Assembly (NCBI GenBank): GCA_020137815.1
Contig: CM035360.1
Span: 5,855,559-5,919,558, forward strand
Source: Hormiphora californensis
Taxonomy: Eukaryota > Ctenophora > Tentaculata > Cydippida > Pleurobrachiidae
Length of the DNA stretch: 64,000 nucleotides
Direction of reading: 5' to 3'
Made by a program: the position numbers and the translations under genes
Shown: piece after piece, positions 34,752 to 52,160 of the stretch
Layout: the number at the start of each line of letters is the position of its first letter
How positions within the stretch are numbered: position 1 is the stretch's first letter
Notes under the pieces: model-generated
Database searches by the model: none
What the model was told of the DNA's origin: nothing
The model's input: the letters and a program-made list of their open reading frames with translations, nothing else

Positions 34752-35779
34752 TCATTGATGTAGGAAGGGCACCACATACTTGAAGCCGTATGGGTCTTCG
34801 AATACTTCTTGTCCTCTCTTGATCCTCCAACTTCACAGTTCACACATTTCATCCTACCAGTCTCGTTGTTCTTCTTTGCTCTACAGTCTTTCGTCTGATG
34901 CGATCCAGCACAGAAGCAGCATATTGGAGTATCCTTTTGGGGGCAGTAAATCGATCCTGCTATATGCCCAAATCCTTGACAGTGAAAACACTGTATCACA
35001 TGATACCTGTTCTTGACAAAGTGTTGCCGAAGACCCAAGTTGATCTTATCCCCGTTAGTAGACAAAAGCCTCCGGATCTCTGGAGCCATCTGGATCACTG
35101 CATACCTGTCTCTTTCGCTCACAAACACCACCTTCAACTTCTTGTCCTCATGATAAAGTTTTCTGATATCCACATTCTTGTCCAAAATCGCTGCCAGGAT
35201 AGTCTCCTTTTTCAGTAGGTCTGGGTCCAAATCATTTATAGTTACCTTTGGTTCAAGCTTCTTGGCCTCCTCTGAGAAAAATGACATGGAACAGTCCTGT
35301 GCAAGTGGAGTCAAAACTTTCTCTGCTTCCTTCATCTGGTCTTCATCAGGGAAATACAGCCGGGTATGGTCACTGTTCACTCTGGATCTCACCACCGGTA
35401 TCGTCTTCAACGCAGTTTCCACTTTGGGTTTGACCTCATCAGTCCACTTCTTCGCACAGAATCCTGGCCCTCCTTCCTCATTGATGCCAGTTTTAATATT
35501 CACATAGTGTTTCATCGTAGGTGTAACCGGTTCCTCTGGATCACCACCACCAATATCACTTCTACTATTCTCCATAGGTTTGACCAAAGCAGAGATAGTG
35601 GAAACCAGATCCTTGTGCAGCTTTGCAAACGACTCTTTCAGATCAGTCTGGTCTCCAGGAACAGAAAACGGTGCCGACGCCGGAAGCATGTTGTAACAGG
35701 CTTTGAGAAGATGCCACAACTGAGGTTTATGGACAGACGACGGACAAACAGTGTCACCCCTCCCAAGGCACACTAACAA
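34637..35779 (-). CDS. LINE ORF1: gag-like nucleic-acid-binding protein
   Basis: 380 codons from the first ATG; a later Met (before LPASAPFSVPG) may be the true start. The C-terminal half holds Cys/His zinc knuckles: CFHCQGFGHIAGSIYC, then CCFCAGSHQTKDC, then a CVNCEVGG remnant. These are the usual RNA-binding motifs of ORF1 proteins in this LINE group. The 3' end overlaps the ORF2 frame by about 115 bp (34637-34751). Confidence 0.85.
   Translation of the reverse strand: MLVCLGRGDTVCPSSVHKPQLWHLLKACYNMLPASAPFSVPGDQTDLKESFAKLHKDLVSTISALVKPMENSRSDIGGGDPEEPVTPTMKHYVNIKTGINEEGGPGFCAKKWTDEVKPKVETALKTIPVVRSRVNSDHTRLYFPDEDQMKEAEKVLTPLAQDCSMSFFSEEAKKLEPKVTINDLDPDLLKKETILAAILDKNVDIRKLYHEDKKLKVVFVSERDRYAVIQMAPEIRRLLSTNGDKINLGLRQHFVKNRYHVIQCFHCQGFGHIAGSIYCPQKDTPICCFCAGSHQTKDCRAKKNNETGRMKCVNCEVGGSREDKKYSKTHTASSMWCPSYINERARLMERTAGVSKEEKNLYWTRTKEELHRKRLGRLGH
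34700..34706 (-). promoter_or_regulatory. Candidate -1 frameshift site (A AAA AAC)
   Basis: On the minus strand, in the ORF1 frame, the codons GAA AAA AAC form the heptamer A_AAA_AAC. A slip of -1 here enters exactly the ORF2 frame (AAA AAA CCT GTA CTG). It lies in the middle of the overlap and 60 bases before the ORF1 stop. A downstream pseudoknot was not tested. Confidence 0.6.
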
Positions 35780-36977
35780 ATCACTACCCTTATAATCATT
35801 ACTAACTTGACCAAAATTTCAGACCTCTAGCTCAAAATTCATTTTTTTGATCGGAATGAACATTGTCATTCATTCCAGGAAAAAATATTTTCCGGTTCAA
35901 CATTTAACCAATTATGTTTGGCTATCGATTAGCTTTCCAATGTGACCAAGATCAGCTAAATTGGACAACCACAGGAGACACAGTGTCATGTTTCTTAAAG
36001 TTAGTCAGGTCATGTGATCTTCACTGAATCGTTGATCGTGTTCAGTATTACGAATTGGTCTAAGTGGTAGAGAATCACGTATCACATCTGCTAATGAGGG
36101 ATGACGATGCTGATTGGTCATGAGATCTGTAGCTCTTTGATAAATGTCCTCTTTCCTCGAATCACATCACCCTGTATTGGTACACATACCCAATTAGCGG
36201 CCATGATACGAGATTCCTTTGCCCATTGGCCCGATTAGCAATCCCGGAAACTCAACGATTCGGTGAAGATCACATGACCCGACTAACTTAAAGCAACATG
36301 ACACTGTGTCTCTTGTGTTTGTCCAATTTAGCTGATCTTGGTCCCATTGGAAAGCAAATCGATAGCCAAACATAATTAGTTAAATTTTGGACCGGAAAAT
36401 ATTTTTTCCTGGAATGAATGACAATGTTCATTCCGATCAAAAAAATGAATTTTGAGCTAGAGGTCTGAAATTTTGACCAAGTTATTTATTTGTCTCATAG
36501 AGTTACTGTACCAAATTTTAGCGCTCCACGATATCTGGAACTATGGTAGACTTGGGGGGGCATTTTTATTGCCCCTGCACACGGTATAACTTTTGAAGGT
36601 GTGTTTTGTGCTCTTCACCGCCAACTGTAACAATATTTCCACACGGACTTTAGAACTTTGGAAAGTTGGATTGGACATGACTGCAGCTCTGTTGAATTGG
36701 CAAGCACCATGATTTGATCAGTGATATATGGTGCTTTCTCACGCTCTCTCCCAGCTATTCACGTGTTTTGTTGCCATGGCAACGGACGGATGCAGCTCAG
36801 GGAGGAGGGGGGTGTAGAGCTTGAGTGGCCCCCCGTTGCTGCATGTCAGGGTGCAATGGGAAGGGGGATCACCCTGTCTTGTAACAGCAACATGGATTAC
36901 TTTATACACACATTAACGTGAGAGGTAGTTCATGTGCTCAACAAGGTCATGCATGGTTTTGCTATACAACTGAAATC

Positions 36978-37062
36978 CTGTCAGAGCATTGGCCTGACCA
37001 TATTCTCATTTCTTTCAAACAAGGAGTGCACAAAACTGTGGTCAGAGCAATTGGCCTGACAG
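36978..37062. repeat. CTGTCAG mini-element, full unit
   Basis: 85 bp with ends CTGTCAG and CTGACAG, two inverted GAGCA(A)TTGGCCTGAC half units, and the spacer TATTCTCATTTCTTTCAAAC. It lies just outside the foldback element ending at 36586. Confidence 0.85.
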
Positions 37063-37104
37063 CTGAAATCTCCATAAATGGTTGAAATAAGAAATTAGGA
37101 TATA

Positions 37105-38400
37105 CTGTGTGTTTTTAAATGACTGAGACTGTTCAAATCGACATAGCGTCAAAAGTTGTGAATATTTTGCTCTGAAATTTTAGGACAAGGTAGATGGCTA
37201 CCTGCCATTTATTGTACTCGAATTTCAGCAAAATCGGTCGTTCCTGAATGAACCTGTAGCCCAAAAACCTCCTCTAACTTTGAGCGCTCAGATCTCTGCA
37301 ACCTGATGAGGTAGAGAGCTCAAACTTTCACAATATGTTGATTAGATAAGTTACTAACTTTTGGCTGCTTGGTTTGGCGATATCTTTTTTAGTTCCTTCG
37401 CAGGAACACGGCAAAGTGGTGTAGGTCGGCCTAATTGGGAGCATTTTTGCACTCAGGTATCACGTATCACGTGTCTTACTGGGGGTAATCAGCCCCAAGC
37501 AATGTGTTACACCGATTCTGTAATTGGTTCTGAGTGTGGCAAAGTGTGGCGCTTCGTCAGTAGACGTGATCATAGTGTCTGAAATCGTTGACAGGGTCAC
37601 GTGACTAGCTGTGGTGCTGAGTGTGGTAGAGCGTGGCGCTTCGTCATGACAAGAGAGAGAGAGGGAGAGAGAGAAAGAGATAGCGAGAGAAAGAGATAGC
37701 GAGAGAAATAGAGAGAAAGGAAGAGAGTCACATCTTCTTCGTCATGACGAGAGAGTTATACTCAGCAGATAGAGAGAGCGAATCGGTGACACTAGACGTT
37801 GTTATCATGTCGAGATGTTCCACATCTAATCACGTGACCTTGTAACAAGAAAGAGAGAGAGACAGCAGAATGTAAAGGAAGAGAAATAGAAAAGTTCGTC
37901 TAGATTTCAGCTTGTGACCGATTTCGGACACTATGAACATTGAACACGTCTGCTGACGAAGCGCGACACTTTACCACACTCAGCACCAATTACTGTAACA
38001 CATGGCTGAGGGCTGATTACCCCCAGTAAGACACGTGATACGTGATACCTGAGTGCAAAAATGCTCCCAATTAGGCCGACTTACACCACTTTGCCGTGTT
38101 CCTGCGAAGGAACTAAAAAAGATATCGCCAAACCAAGCAGCCAAAAGTTAGTAACTTATCTAATCAACATATTGTGAAAGTTTGAGCTCTCTACCTCATC
38201 AGGTTGCAGAGATCTGACCGCTCAAAGTTAAAGGAGGTTTTCGGGCTACAGGTTCATTCAGGAACGACCGATTTTGCTGAAATTCGAGTACAATAAATGG
38301 CAGGTAGCCATCTACCTTGACCTAAAATTTCAGAGCAAAATATTTACAACTTTTGACGCTATGTCGATTTGAACAGTCTCAGTCATTTAAAAACACACAG
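37105..38400. mobile_element. 1,296-bp inverted-repeat element, copy 2
   Basis: Reverse-oriented twin of 5104-6399: same length, same TA flanks, same ends. Its left arm matches the right arm of copy 1 almost base for base, including a 73-codon open frame with an identical translation. The internal CT-rich centre is also preserved. Confidence 0.9.
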
Positions 38401-38858
38401 TATGTCTGCATGAAGTGCCGGCAACAGGTGTAGAGTTAATTTTAGAAAAATACTCAAAACATGTTAAAGAGTAATTATAGAGAGGGAAGAGTTGAACAAT
38501 GAACATGATCTTCTCTCGAATTTATAAATCATCAGATATAGGAAATACATAATCACATAATCGCCTTGAAAACTGGCCGTGTTTGAAGTGCAAACATATT
38601 TATACTGGTATGATCCTTATTAGTATTATACTTGGTAGCGTTAGACAAGCGTTAGACGAGCGCTTTACAAGAAGAGACTTGATCTGAAGAAGTTGACATC
38701 ACGTTCTACAATTATAATGAGGGAAAGCATCGTGTTTCTAGGTTCGTTGATATTCGTGGCTATTGGTTGGGCGAGCTCAAGTTTGGCTAATCGCTAATAG
38801 GTGGAAGACGATCAGACATGGATATCATTTTTTTAAATTGAGCTAGCACATGTAAGAC

Positions 38859-38880
38859 CTGTCAGGCTAATGCTCTGACC
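38859..38880. repeat. Solo CTGTCAG mini-palindrome
   Basis: CTGTCAGGCTAATGCTCTGAC, followed by CACAG in place of the perfect end. Half unit of the dispersed family. Confidence 0.65.
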
Positions 38881-39055
38881 ACAGTGTAAGACACTCATAT
38901 TACTATTATTTACATATTACTATTATTACAGTTGGCAAGAGCCAAGCTTCCAAGAGGGGGAAGCTCTTTTGCTCGATCACAAAGCCATATATATAATAAG
39001 TGTTGCCCAACATTGCTGTCTATTTTGCTCTCACTAGCGGCACACAAACTTCGAT

Positions 39056-39310
39056 GTGACCAACTACATCAAGTTAAATTTGACTCAGGAAATAATGACA
39101 CTAATTAAAGAAACTAAAGGTGCAGAGTTTATAAAACAAAACCATGGTTTATATATGGACCTCGTTAAAAGACACCTTTTGATGTGCCTGAGTTATCATT
39201 TGGGACAAAAGCCGGCGAAGATCAATGGTAGCTTTCATTTGGCTAGACTTAAAGATAAAGCTCGATATATCTCAGCCCCATGTAGGTATACAATACCAGT
39301 ACTCAAATGA
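39056..39310 (+). CDS. Possible exon of an unrecognised gene
   Basis: An 84-codon open frame (TNYIKLNLTQEIMTLIKETK ... GAEFIKQNHGLYMDLVKRHL) preceded by an acceptor-like CTCACTAG and containing a GTATAC donor-like site. The helical, Leu/Lys-rich sequence faintly recalls the segment after a BTB domain, but I cannot place it in a family. It may be spurious. Confidence 0.2.
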   Translation: MTNYIKLNLTQEIMTLIKETKGAEFIKQNHGLYMDLVKRHLLMCLSYHLGQKPAKINGSFHLARLKDKARYISAPCRYTIPVLK

Positions 39311-39419
39311 TCCTACTAGCCCCTTGCCCCATGTATTGAATACAGGCGATGCGTTCGTGAACCCCCTCATTGCTCATTACTCATTGCTCATTACTTAATT
39401 GCCTTAAAACTGCTGTTGG

Positions 39420-39466
39420 TTTTCGTGCCTCATTTAGCGTGCCCGCAAGGTAGGGGTAGTTTCGTT
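39420..39466. repeat. Fragment of the 55786-type element
   Basis: TTAGCGTGCCCGCAAGGTAG followed by GGGTAGTTTCGTTACCAA is the reverse complement of the left end of the 574-bp element at 55786-56359, with few differences. Only this end is present. Confidence 0.65.
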
Positions 39467-40831
39467 ACCAACACCGCACCATGGTTCAGATGAGGAATAT
39501 GGACGCCGCACCGTTTGATGTGCCTAAATTATTCTTTGCCTTGCTCGATCATATCTGAGATATTACCAATCTCACCGCCCTCTATGTTGTAAAGGAGGGT
39601 TAGAAGATTAAAAAATGATCCTTTGACCTTTGGTTCCTAATAATAAATATCCCTTGTGATATCACATGAGGCTAAAAACGATTGGAACCATCACATGAGG
39701 CTAAGAACTTAATAAGGAGTTTACGAACACCTTGGTATTCAATTGGTGCCATTGCCACCTATTCTCGTTTCGCGAGTATGTGTGAGATCTCGATCTCAGT
39801 CGTGCATGACTTCGTTCTCACAGATGTGTCCATGTCACCTCGGTATTCAATATAATACTGACACATTCATTATCTCTCTACAGATCAGAGTTTTATCCAA
39901 ATCAGGATATCGCCAATATCATTAGTCGGGGATTTGTAAATGAGCATATGTTTAATTATAGATCTCACGTGTATACATGGGGAGAGTTGGTGGAGGGATA
40001 TTTTGAAGACCCTAACAAGCACCTACAATAATTCTAGCATGCACTTGACCTAGCACAGCTGTTATTATTCCCTCCCATCTCTCCAAATCCTAGGATCCCT
40101 CTTCCCCATCAAGCTGTCTCTCTCTCCCTCTCTCCCTCTCTCACTGTCTCTCTACATCTCCCTCCCTCTCTCCCTCTTCACCCCTTCTCTCCTAAGCTCC
40201 TCACTATGGTCCGTTTATAAATCCATTGTACTATTACACATAAAAGTCAGTTATGGAGAAACTACAGCTGTGTGGCTATGTGGCATGCAAGGGACACACA
40301 TCATGGAAGCACTCGCATTACTGCATCACATAATCACTGCTAAATTATCTTGCATCATTACACAATTAAAGTTTTATAATTGGACAATCAAAATGCCAAA
40401 CCTATATCGTGAGCACCAATCAATTACCATCATTATAGAATTCATGGCACCTCCAGATATACTGATATATAGAAACTAACAATTGGAAACCAACGTCTGC
40501 ATGCGAATCATAACGTCACTCAGTTTTAAAAGATATATGAAAACAAGCTCTAAACAAGCCCTACTACTACAACAGACTGCACATGTAGACACATGTAAAG
40601 TACTGGTGAGACTTGAGAGAGCGATGACGTAAGAGCTATGTGAAGTCAATATCAAGTGATCTATCCCTGGTGATATACAACAAAACACAACATCTAGGTG
40701 ATCTACATATTTAGGCTAACAGCCCTAGCTTACATCTAACAAACCTAGTTTACATCTGATCGGAATGGCGAGCTATAACTCAGCTGGTCTAAGAAACTGG
40801 AGAATCATGATGCAAGTGCATTATCATAGGT

Positions 40832-41040
40832 AGGGTATTGACTGGCTATTTGAAATGGCGGCTTATAATTTGAAACACCCTCTCTACAGGCCAGCAGGTG
40901 CACCAGATTGGGATTTTTAGAAGTTATAAGCGGGCTTGGCATGAGTTCTGACTAGCCCAATGATGTCTAAAAATCCAAATCTGGTGCACCTGCTGTTTTG
41001 TTTCAAATAAGCCGCCATTTCAAATAGCCAGTCACTACCC
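40832..41040. mobile_element. 209-bp inverted-repeat element
   Basis: Arms include GACTGGCTATTTGAAATGGC and GCAGGTGCACCAGATT, mirrored at the right end. No coding content. Confidence 0.75.
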
Positions 41041-41791
41041 AACACAGCCAACTAAAAATCACATCAGTCATGTTTTGAATTCCAGGAATCGCGGATATAC
41101 ATTGAATGTGCATCTCTCCATTTTTTACATCTCACCAATTGTCATCTGGCATGCTCTGCGGTTTCGTTGTGGTAAAAACCCTGGGTATCTGTGGGTCTGC
41201 AGAGATGCCTATTTAAGAAAAGTTCATCCCCTTCTTTCATCTCCCATCTTTGTCTGTATACAACCCCCAAAATCTTTACCCCTCAGGTTTGAAGAACTCG
41301 GCAGGACGCGAGGTCTAAGTCAAAGCATGAGTCATGCTATGACATCAACGATTGAAAGTGGAGGTCGGGACCAATACCTGGTCTAAGCGGCATATTTCCC
41401 GCTAAGTAGTAAGTGCAAACTTTTCAAACTTTTTACAATTTGTCAAACTGTCAAACCATTTTTCAAGTAGGAGGAGCACTTTACCCCCCCCCCCCCCCCC
41501 TGCAGTGTATCTGTCAAACTCTAATTTAGCTGTCACAAATCACTTTCCCCGTCAAGCTCTCTCCCTTTTTTCTATCACTTTCCCCCATCAAGCTCTTTTT
41601 TCATGTTTCCCCCCGGCTCTCTCCCCCTCCCCGGCAGCAGCACCATCCCACCTCAGTCACTTAGAGTTTTGTCGTGCATGCAATGACGCTCCATGATCAC
41701 GTGACATCTCGGGATCACGTGACAGCACGCACAAAGTTCGTTAGACTATACGATCACGTCCCCAGTTCAGTTCTACTGATTGTTGTTTGAC

Positions 41792-46790
<4,999 letters not shown>

Positions 46791-46893
46791 TATGTGTTAA
46801 TTTAGATAGGACATGATTTATATGTAACATGTGTATTATATAAGAAGCGTGTATGTACCAGGTGTTTTTTAATTAAGCAAAGTGTGGGCTATT

Positions 46894-46985
46894 TGGCGGC
46901 GCCAGACCCCATTTGATTCTCAAAGACCCCATTTGATTCTCAAAGACCCCATTTGATTCTCAAATGGCCTAGCGGCGCCAGACAT
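46894..46985. repeat. CTGTCTGG-type mini-element with internal triplication
   Basis: Inverted GGCGGCGCCAGACC-like ends enclosing three tandem copies of CCCCATTTGATTCTCAAAGA. Just downstream of the homeobox gene. Confidence 0.7.
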
Positions 46986-47640
46986 GGAGTGCGGGCCTTT
47001 GTGCGACTTATGACAGTGTATTAACTTTTGACGAAAAATCTGATCTATACATTCTGACCCATTATGCGATAAATATCACTGAGACTCGTTTAGAAGCATA
47101 TTGTGCATGTGCCGCTTTGACAAACAATTTATCGAGATATCAGAATATAAATTTGATTTATTGAACTGTGCGCTAAACACGCCAATATATTTGTAAATTG
47201 TGACCATTATTATGACCGGGTACTGAGCGTAAAAAACTGTAGATAAATTATATGACTGACCATTAGTACTCTTTAACTCTTGACTATATATATCTCTGCA
47301 TGATGTGTATGTGTGTAAATGTTTTATTTCATGTGTTTTTTACAGATAAAATGTTGTTTCTAATTTGTGCTCCACTGCTATAACAGCCGTGTATTGATAA
47401 TAATTCACTCGAAGCGTTAAAGATTCTTTGCCTTTCTCTCTTTAACCTTCAGAGAGAACCTTTAACAAGATAACGACAACAATTTGAAGGATGTCAGTAG
47501 TAAGAAAACATTGTTAAGATACGACAGTTATAACGTCTGATTAAGCGAAAATACCTAACCTAACTTCCCTCTCACTCCGGTCTCAATCAGAAATCTCATT
47601 TCCCTGATTCCCAACACAGCTCCTGAATCGCATTCAACTG

Positions 47641-48003
47641 GGTAAGCGGTAAATACTCACTCGGTTCTTCACATTTTTTGGACGTTTTTGGCCATAACTC
47701 AGCCATTTTTTGACCAATTTACAAAATCTTGGGCTCATTGGAAAGAGGACATTGAGACCTTTAAAATGAGCCCTAGAAAATGAAAATCGGCGCAAAATGC
47801 GCGGCGTTATGGCGTAAAATGCGCGTTTTCGCCATAGCGCCGCGCATTTTGCGCCGATTTTCATTTTCTAAAGCTCATTGGAAAGCTCTTGACGTCTTCT
47901 TTCCAATGAGCCCAAGATTTTGCAAATTGGTCAAAAAATGGCTGAGTTATGGCCAAAAACGTCCAAAAAATGTGAAGAACCGAGTGAGTATTTACCGCTT
48001 ACC
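47641..48003. mobile_element. 363-bp MULE-like MITE with perfect 9-bp duplication
   Basis: Element ends GGTAAGCGGTAAATACTCAC and its reverse complement. ATTCAACTG occurs on both sides (47632-47640 and 48004-48012). The whole element is a near-complete palindrome carrying the GGCCATAACTCAGCCATTTT module and a GCGCCGCGCATTTTGCGCC-rich centre. An 8-11 bp duplication is typical of Mutator-like elements. Confidence 0.85.
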
Positions 48004-48554
48004 ATTCAACTGGTGACTGAGGGCGCGCAAACGGAAGTGGAACATAACACATGAGTGCGCGCATGCAAGATCTCGCCGCGCGAAGAATTGTACTTTCACC
48101 AGGTGAGAGGTGAGTGCGGCGTGGCGCGCGCGGTTCAGTGAACATGTGGGAAGAAGGAAGATGAATTTCAGCTTTCACAATAAAATCGTGGTGTTGGCCG
48201 GGTGATTCAGTGTGTAGTTATTATATTTTATTATTCACATAAAATATTTTCAAAAATAAAGGAAATCAACACACAGATAATTTCCCAATTATACCTCTCT
48301 CTCTCTGTGTGTTAAGAAACCAAAATTAGTTTGGCATCGAGTTAGAATATTTTAACCCAGAAAACATAATTATCCAACATTTTCCGCATTCTCAGACGAA
48401 GAAATCAATTACTGGGGGGTAACATGACAATGACACAAAAACATTCACAAAAATCCCTTCCTTTCCGCTACCCTTGTAAAGGAAAACTTATCTCTCTTCT
48501 CCCTCTATCTCTCTCACCTTCTCTCTCTCCCATCTCTCTTCTCTATCTCTCTCA

Positions 48555-48588
<34 letters not shown>

Positions 48589-48873
48589 CACAAAATAACA
48601 TACCATCACACAGACACACACACAGACACACACACACACACTCTCGAATTTCATGCTCTGAGAAATTCCAGACATAGAAATACAGGTAGTATATAATATG
48701 AAAGGAAGGCCAGTGGGGGAAACAAAATCACAGGGGAAAGAAAGTTAATAAAACAAAACAGATCGGTCCACATTTGTCTGTCAGATGTGACAAAGCGTAC
48801 AGGGTGTCCCCCAAAAAACTCGACCCCCATCTCTCTCGCTGCTAGATCAACAAATTGTACACACTTTAACCTC

Positions 48874-50359
48874 CTAAACTAGATTAAACTCATTGAGATA
48901 GGACCGGAGAATTATTTCTTGGACATCTTTGAACACTTTTGTAATATTGTCCGTGTCTGTAGCACATGTAAAGTGAGGGAAGATATGGGTAGCGTCCGGT
49001 TCCCCCTGCTGTGCTGGCTTCCTTTCTTCATACTTCAACTTGACGAACTCTTTTCCCTAGAGAGAGGAAAATTAGGATCAGCGAGAGAGAGAAATACATG
49101 TCATATATGTTGCCCCATGTTATAACGAAAGTTTTGATCACGGATCTTGCTTTCTTCATCTCTTCCTATATTTCTCTTTCTCACTCCATCTGCCTCAATC
49201 TCCCTCTCTCTCTCTCTCTGTATTCCTCACAAAAAGGTAGCCCTGTTTATTCCATTTAAAAGTTATTTCCCCAGACAAGATTCTCGTAGTAATGCATCTA
49301 TAGACCAAATTAGTAATGCATATACCAAATAGTACGGTGCACAATAAAAAAAGGAGAATTTTACATTTTTTACTACGTACACTCTCCCTCTCTCTCTCGT
49401 GTGTGGAGAAAACAAGGAGAAGATTTGTGGTTGTTATAATTCGGGTGTTTCCTGGTACCCATGGGAACAAACTTCAATATTATACAGCTGTATTTTGTAC
49501 ACAATTCCGACGATATAAATTGCCTTGCTAGGCCCTCGTAAAGGAGGGTTAGAACATTATAACAAGATGTACTACTATATGATTGGGGCCGACTAAAATA
49601 CAGGGGCATGCCATAGACAGGAGCATGCTTTCTCTAGGTCAATAGTTATCCATCTATTCAAATGAAAGATTCTTCATAACTCATGTAATTTTATTTGGCT
49701 GTCAAAATATTTCACCCACTTTCATCTCCCCCCACGTACAGGGGAGAAAGAGGAGAAATACTTGTCAGGCCCTGACTATAACATCGCTGCTACGCGGCCT
49801 AACTCAACCTCACCGTACAGACTCATTATATGAGACAAATGAATACGAAGTTACCCTTGCCAGCGTGCGAAGGTCTATTAGATTAGAGAGGTTATTTCGT
49901 TTCTTATTACCTCTTCGGGGTCATTGGGTTGTCCCGTGTAGTCTTCAAAGTAGTCCCCAATGTTGCTATACCGTATCTTCTGATCAAACAGGTCTGTCTT
50001 GTTGAGGAAGAGAATTATACTCTTTTTCTTAAACCAGGGGTATGCCAGGATGGTGGCAAATAAATCCAGTGATTCTTTCATCCTGGAAGAGAGAGTTTTT
50101 AGATGATTGGGGAGGAAAGAGGAGGGTTTTAGATAAGTGGGGAGGAGAGAAGATAGGGTTTTTAGAAAAGTGGGGAGGAGAAGAGAGGGTAGAAGAGAAA
50201 TTATTTTTTAGGAGTTGACAACTAATTTGCTGTGTGTCACTATTATGTTATATTAGTAAGACGCGTCTGCGTGTGTATGATATATTGCAATGACCTCTAG
50301 GAAATGAGTTAAAGAGGAAGTACATGCAAACAATCTGAGAAAGAGAGAAAGAGAGAGAT

Positions 50360-50400
<41 letters not shown>

Positions 50401-51615
50401 AGAGAGATAGAGAGAGAGAAAGAGAGAGAGAGAGAGAAAAGAGATATAAAGATAGTGATAGGTTCGTTGTATGTACTAACAAGCAAGACTGATAACCCAC
50501 AGAAAAATACACTGTAACTGTTTGTCCGTCCGTCTGTTGTCTTCCTGTTTCATGCAATACCGGTAAAACTCATGCAACCGCAAAATGTCCCTACCACAAC
50601 ATATAAAGAGTGTCTCAACCAAAGTTTGGCCTCGAGATGAGATAGGCCAGTGAATTTTAATACAAATTAGTACAACTACTACTAATACAATGACTGTTAC
50701 CTGTTAGTGTTTTGGTTTTCCACTAGTTTCAGATCATAATCACTGAGGGCAGAGAGAAAGATAATACAGGTCACATTATCAAAACAGCTGATCCATTTTT
50801 TCCTTTCCCTTCTTTGTCCTCCCACATCTATCACCTTTAACTGGACCCTCTTTAACTCAAACATGTACTCTACAATACTTGTAGTTCGTTTACGAGATCT
50901 GAATTGGTGGAGAAAAATGGACTTAGTTGGAGACACTAGCGTGGTACATGGGGGGGGGGGACAAACAGAGGTCCAACTACGTGAAAAGGGCTAGGGGATG
51001 TCTACTATCGAGATAATATGGATAACTAATATTTATTTGGACAACACTAGGACCTTATAAGGAAATGTTCCCTACCAAATATGGACATGTGTTCCGGGTT
51101 CCCTACCTAAGAATATCCTGATCAGTAGGAACATAGTTGGGTTTGCATACTTCCTCAGTCTTGTCCAGGTAATACTTGGCAGAGTCCATTAGTTGAAATT
51201 CTTTGCTTCTTTTGTAGCACGATTTGAATCCTTCGTCAGCCCACAATGTAACTATCGACCTGGGGACAGAGTAACATAGTCAACCACTCTCTGAGTAACC
51301 CGTCAAGTCTAGTAAGTGGAGTAGAATCGCAGTGGGGACGGTGGGGATCGCAGTTTTAATGGCATTGGCTGGTGCTTCGTGCCGATATAAGGGAGGGGGC
51401 AATAGAGCACACTACACAATACACATACCGTACCATAATAATGTACCTACAGTAATTAGGGGAAGCAATTAATATCATATCATGGGAAGTGGTGTACATT
51501 AATAATACACTGCACCATTATTGTATGGTGTGTATTCTCTGTAGTAGTAGTGATCTACTGAACTACTGAGATCTAATTATTGTGAATGGACAATCTAGGG
51601 AGAGTGAGAGAGAGA

Positions 51616-51683
<68 letters not shown>

Positions 51684-52070
51684 AAATATTTTGGAGGGAT
51701 AGATGGAGAAAGTGTGCTGGAGTGTGTACAACTGTTGAACAGGTGCATTATGTACCAGCCATATTTAGTAAAATGTGCACACAGCTGTATAGTAGGGGGT
51801 GATATTATAGATAGAGAAATGTTGGAAAGAGATATATTGAGAAGAGTTGGAGAGATGGAGAGAGAGAAAGAAAGAGGAGTTTTCAGGCCTACAAAAGTTG
51901 CATCTTCTCATAAGAAAGTTTTTGCATATCGTAACAGGCGGCTCTCCTCTTTAAAGGATATGGAAATATTTTCTGGATATTCTACAGAATGAATTCTGAG
52001 GCCTGGTCATGTTTCTCAGTCAGTCAGTCAGTCAGTCAGTCAGTCAGTCAGTCAGTCAGTCAGTCAGTCA

Positions 52071-52160
<90 letters not shown>

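Larger units (their letters stand above)
31499..35812 (-). mobile_element. Near-intact APE-type LINE
   Basis: A 4.3-kb non-LTR retrotransposon with ORF1 (zinc knuckles), ORF2 (endonuclease plus reverse transcriptase) and an AAT-repeat 3' tail (31499-31518). TAACTT occurs on both sides (31493-31498 and 35813-35818), consistent with a target-site duplication. Motif style (LDMSAAFDTVDH, GVPQGSLLGP, YADDSQLY, single APE endonuclease) points to the CR1/Jockey/I assemblage; I do not assign a clade. Only one frameshift is seen, so the copy is young. Its 5' end may be slightly truncated because only 33 bp precede the first ATG of ORF1. Confidence 0.9.
31394..36586. mobile_element. Foldback element split by a LINE
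   Basis: Inverted ends TACCGTGTG..GGGGCAATAAAAATGC at 31394 and 36586. The right arm is continuous inward (TCTATGAGACAAATAAATAAC then TTGG/TCAAAATTTCAGACC and on to about 36240). The left arm shows the same order but is interrupted after AATAACTT by the LINE 31499-35812, and resumes at 35813. Without the LINE and its duplication the element is about 873 bp with long arms. Confidence 0.85.
38401..41791. other. Gene-poor stretch before the homeobox gene
   Basis: Apart from a doubtful exon near 39056 and the elements listed separately, no gene is supported. It contains tandem TTGCTCATTAC units at about 39370-39400, CT-rich sequence at 40120-40200 and a C run at about 41485. Confidence 0.5.

Noticed and set aside
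47634-48016. Facing ORFs with almost identical translations
   Set aside because: Mirror images of a palindromic MITE with a 9-bp duplication, not genes.
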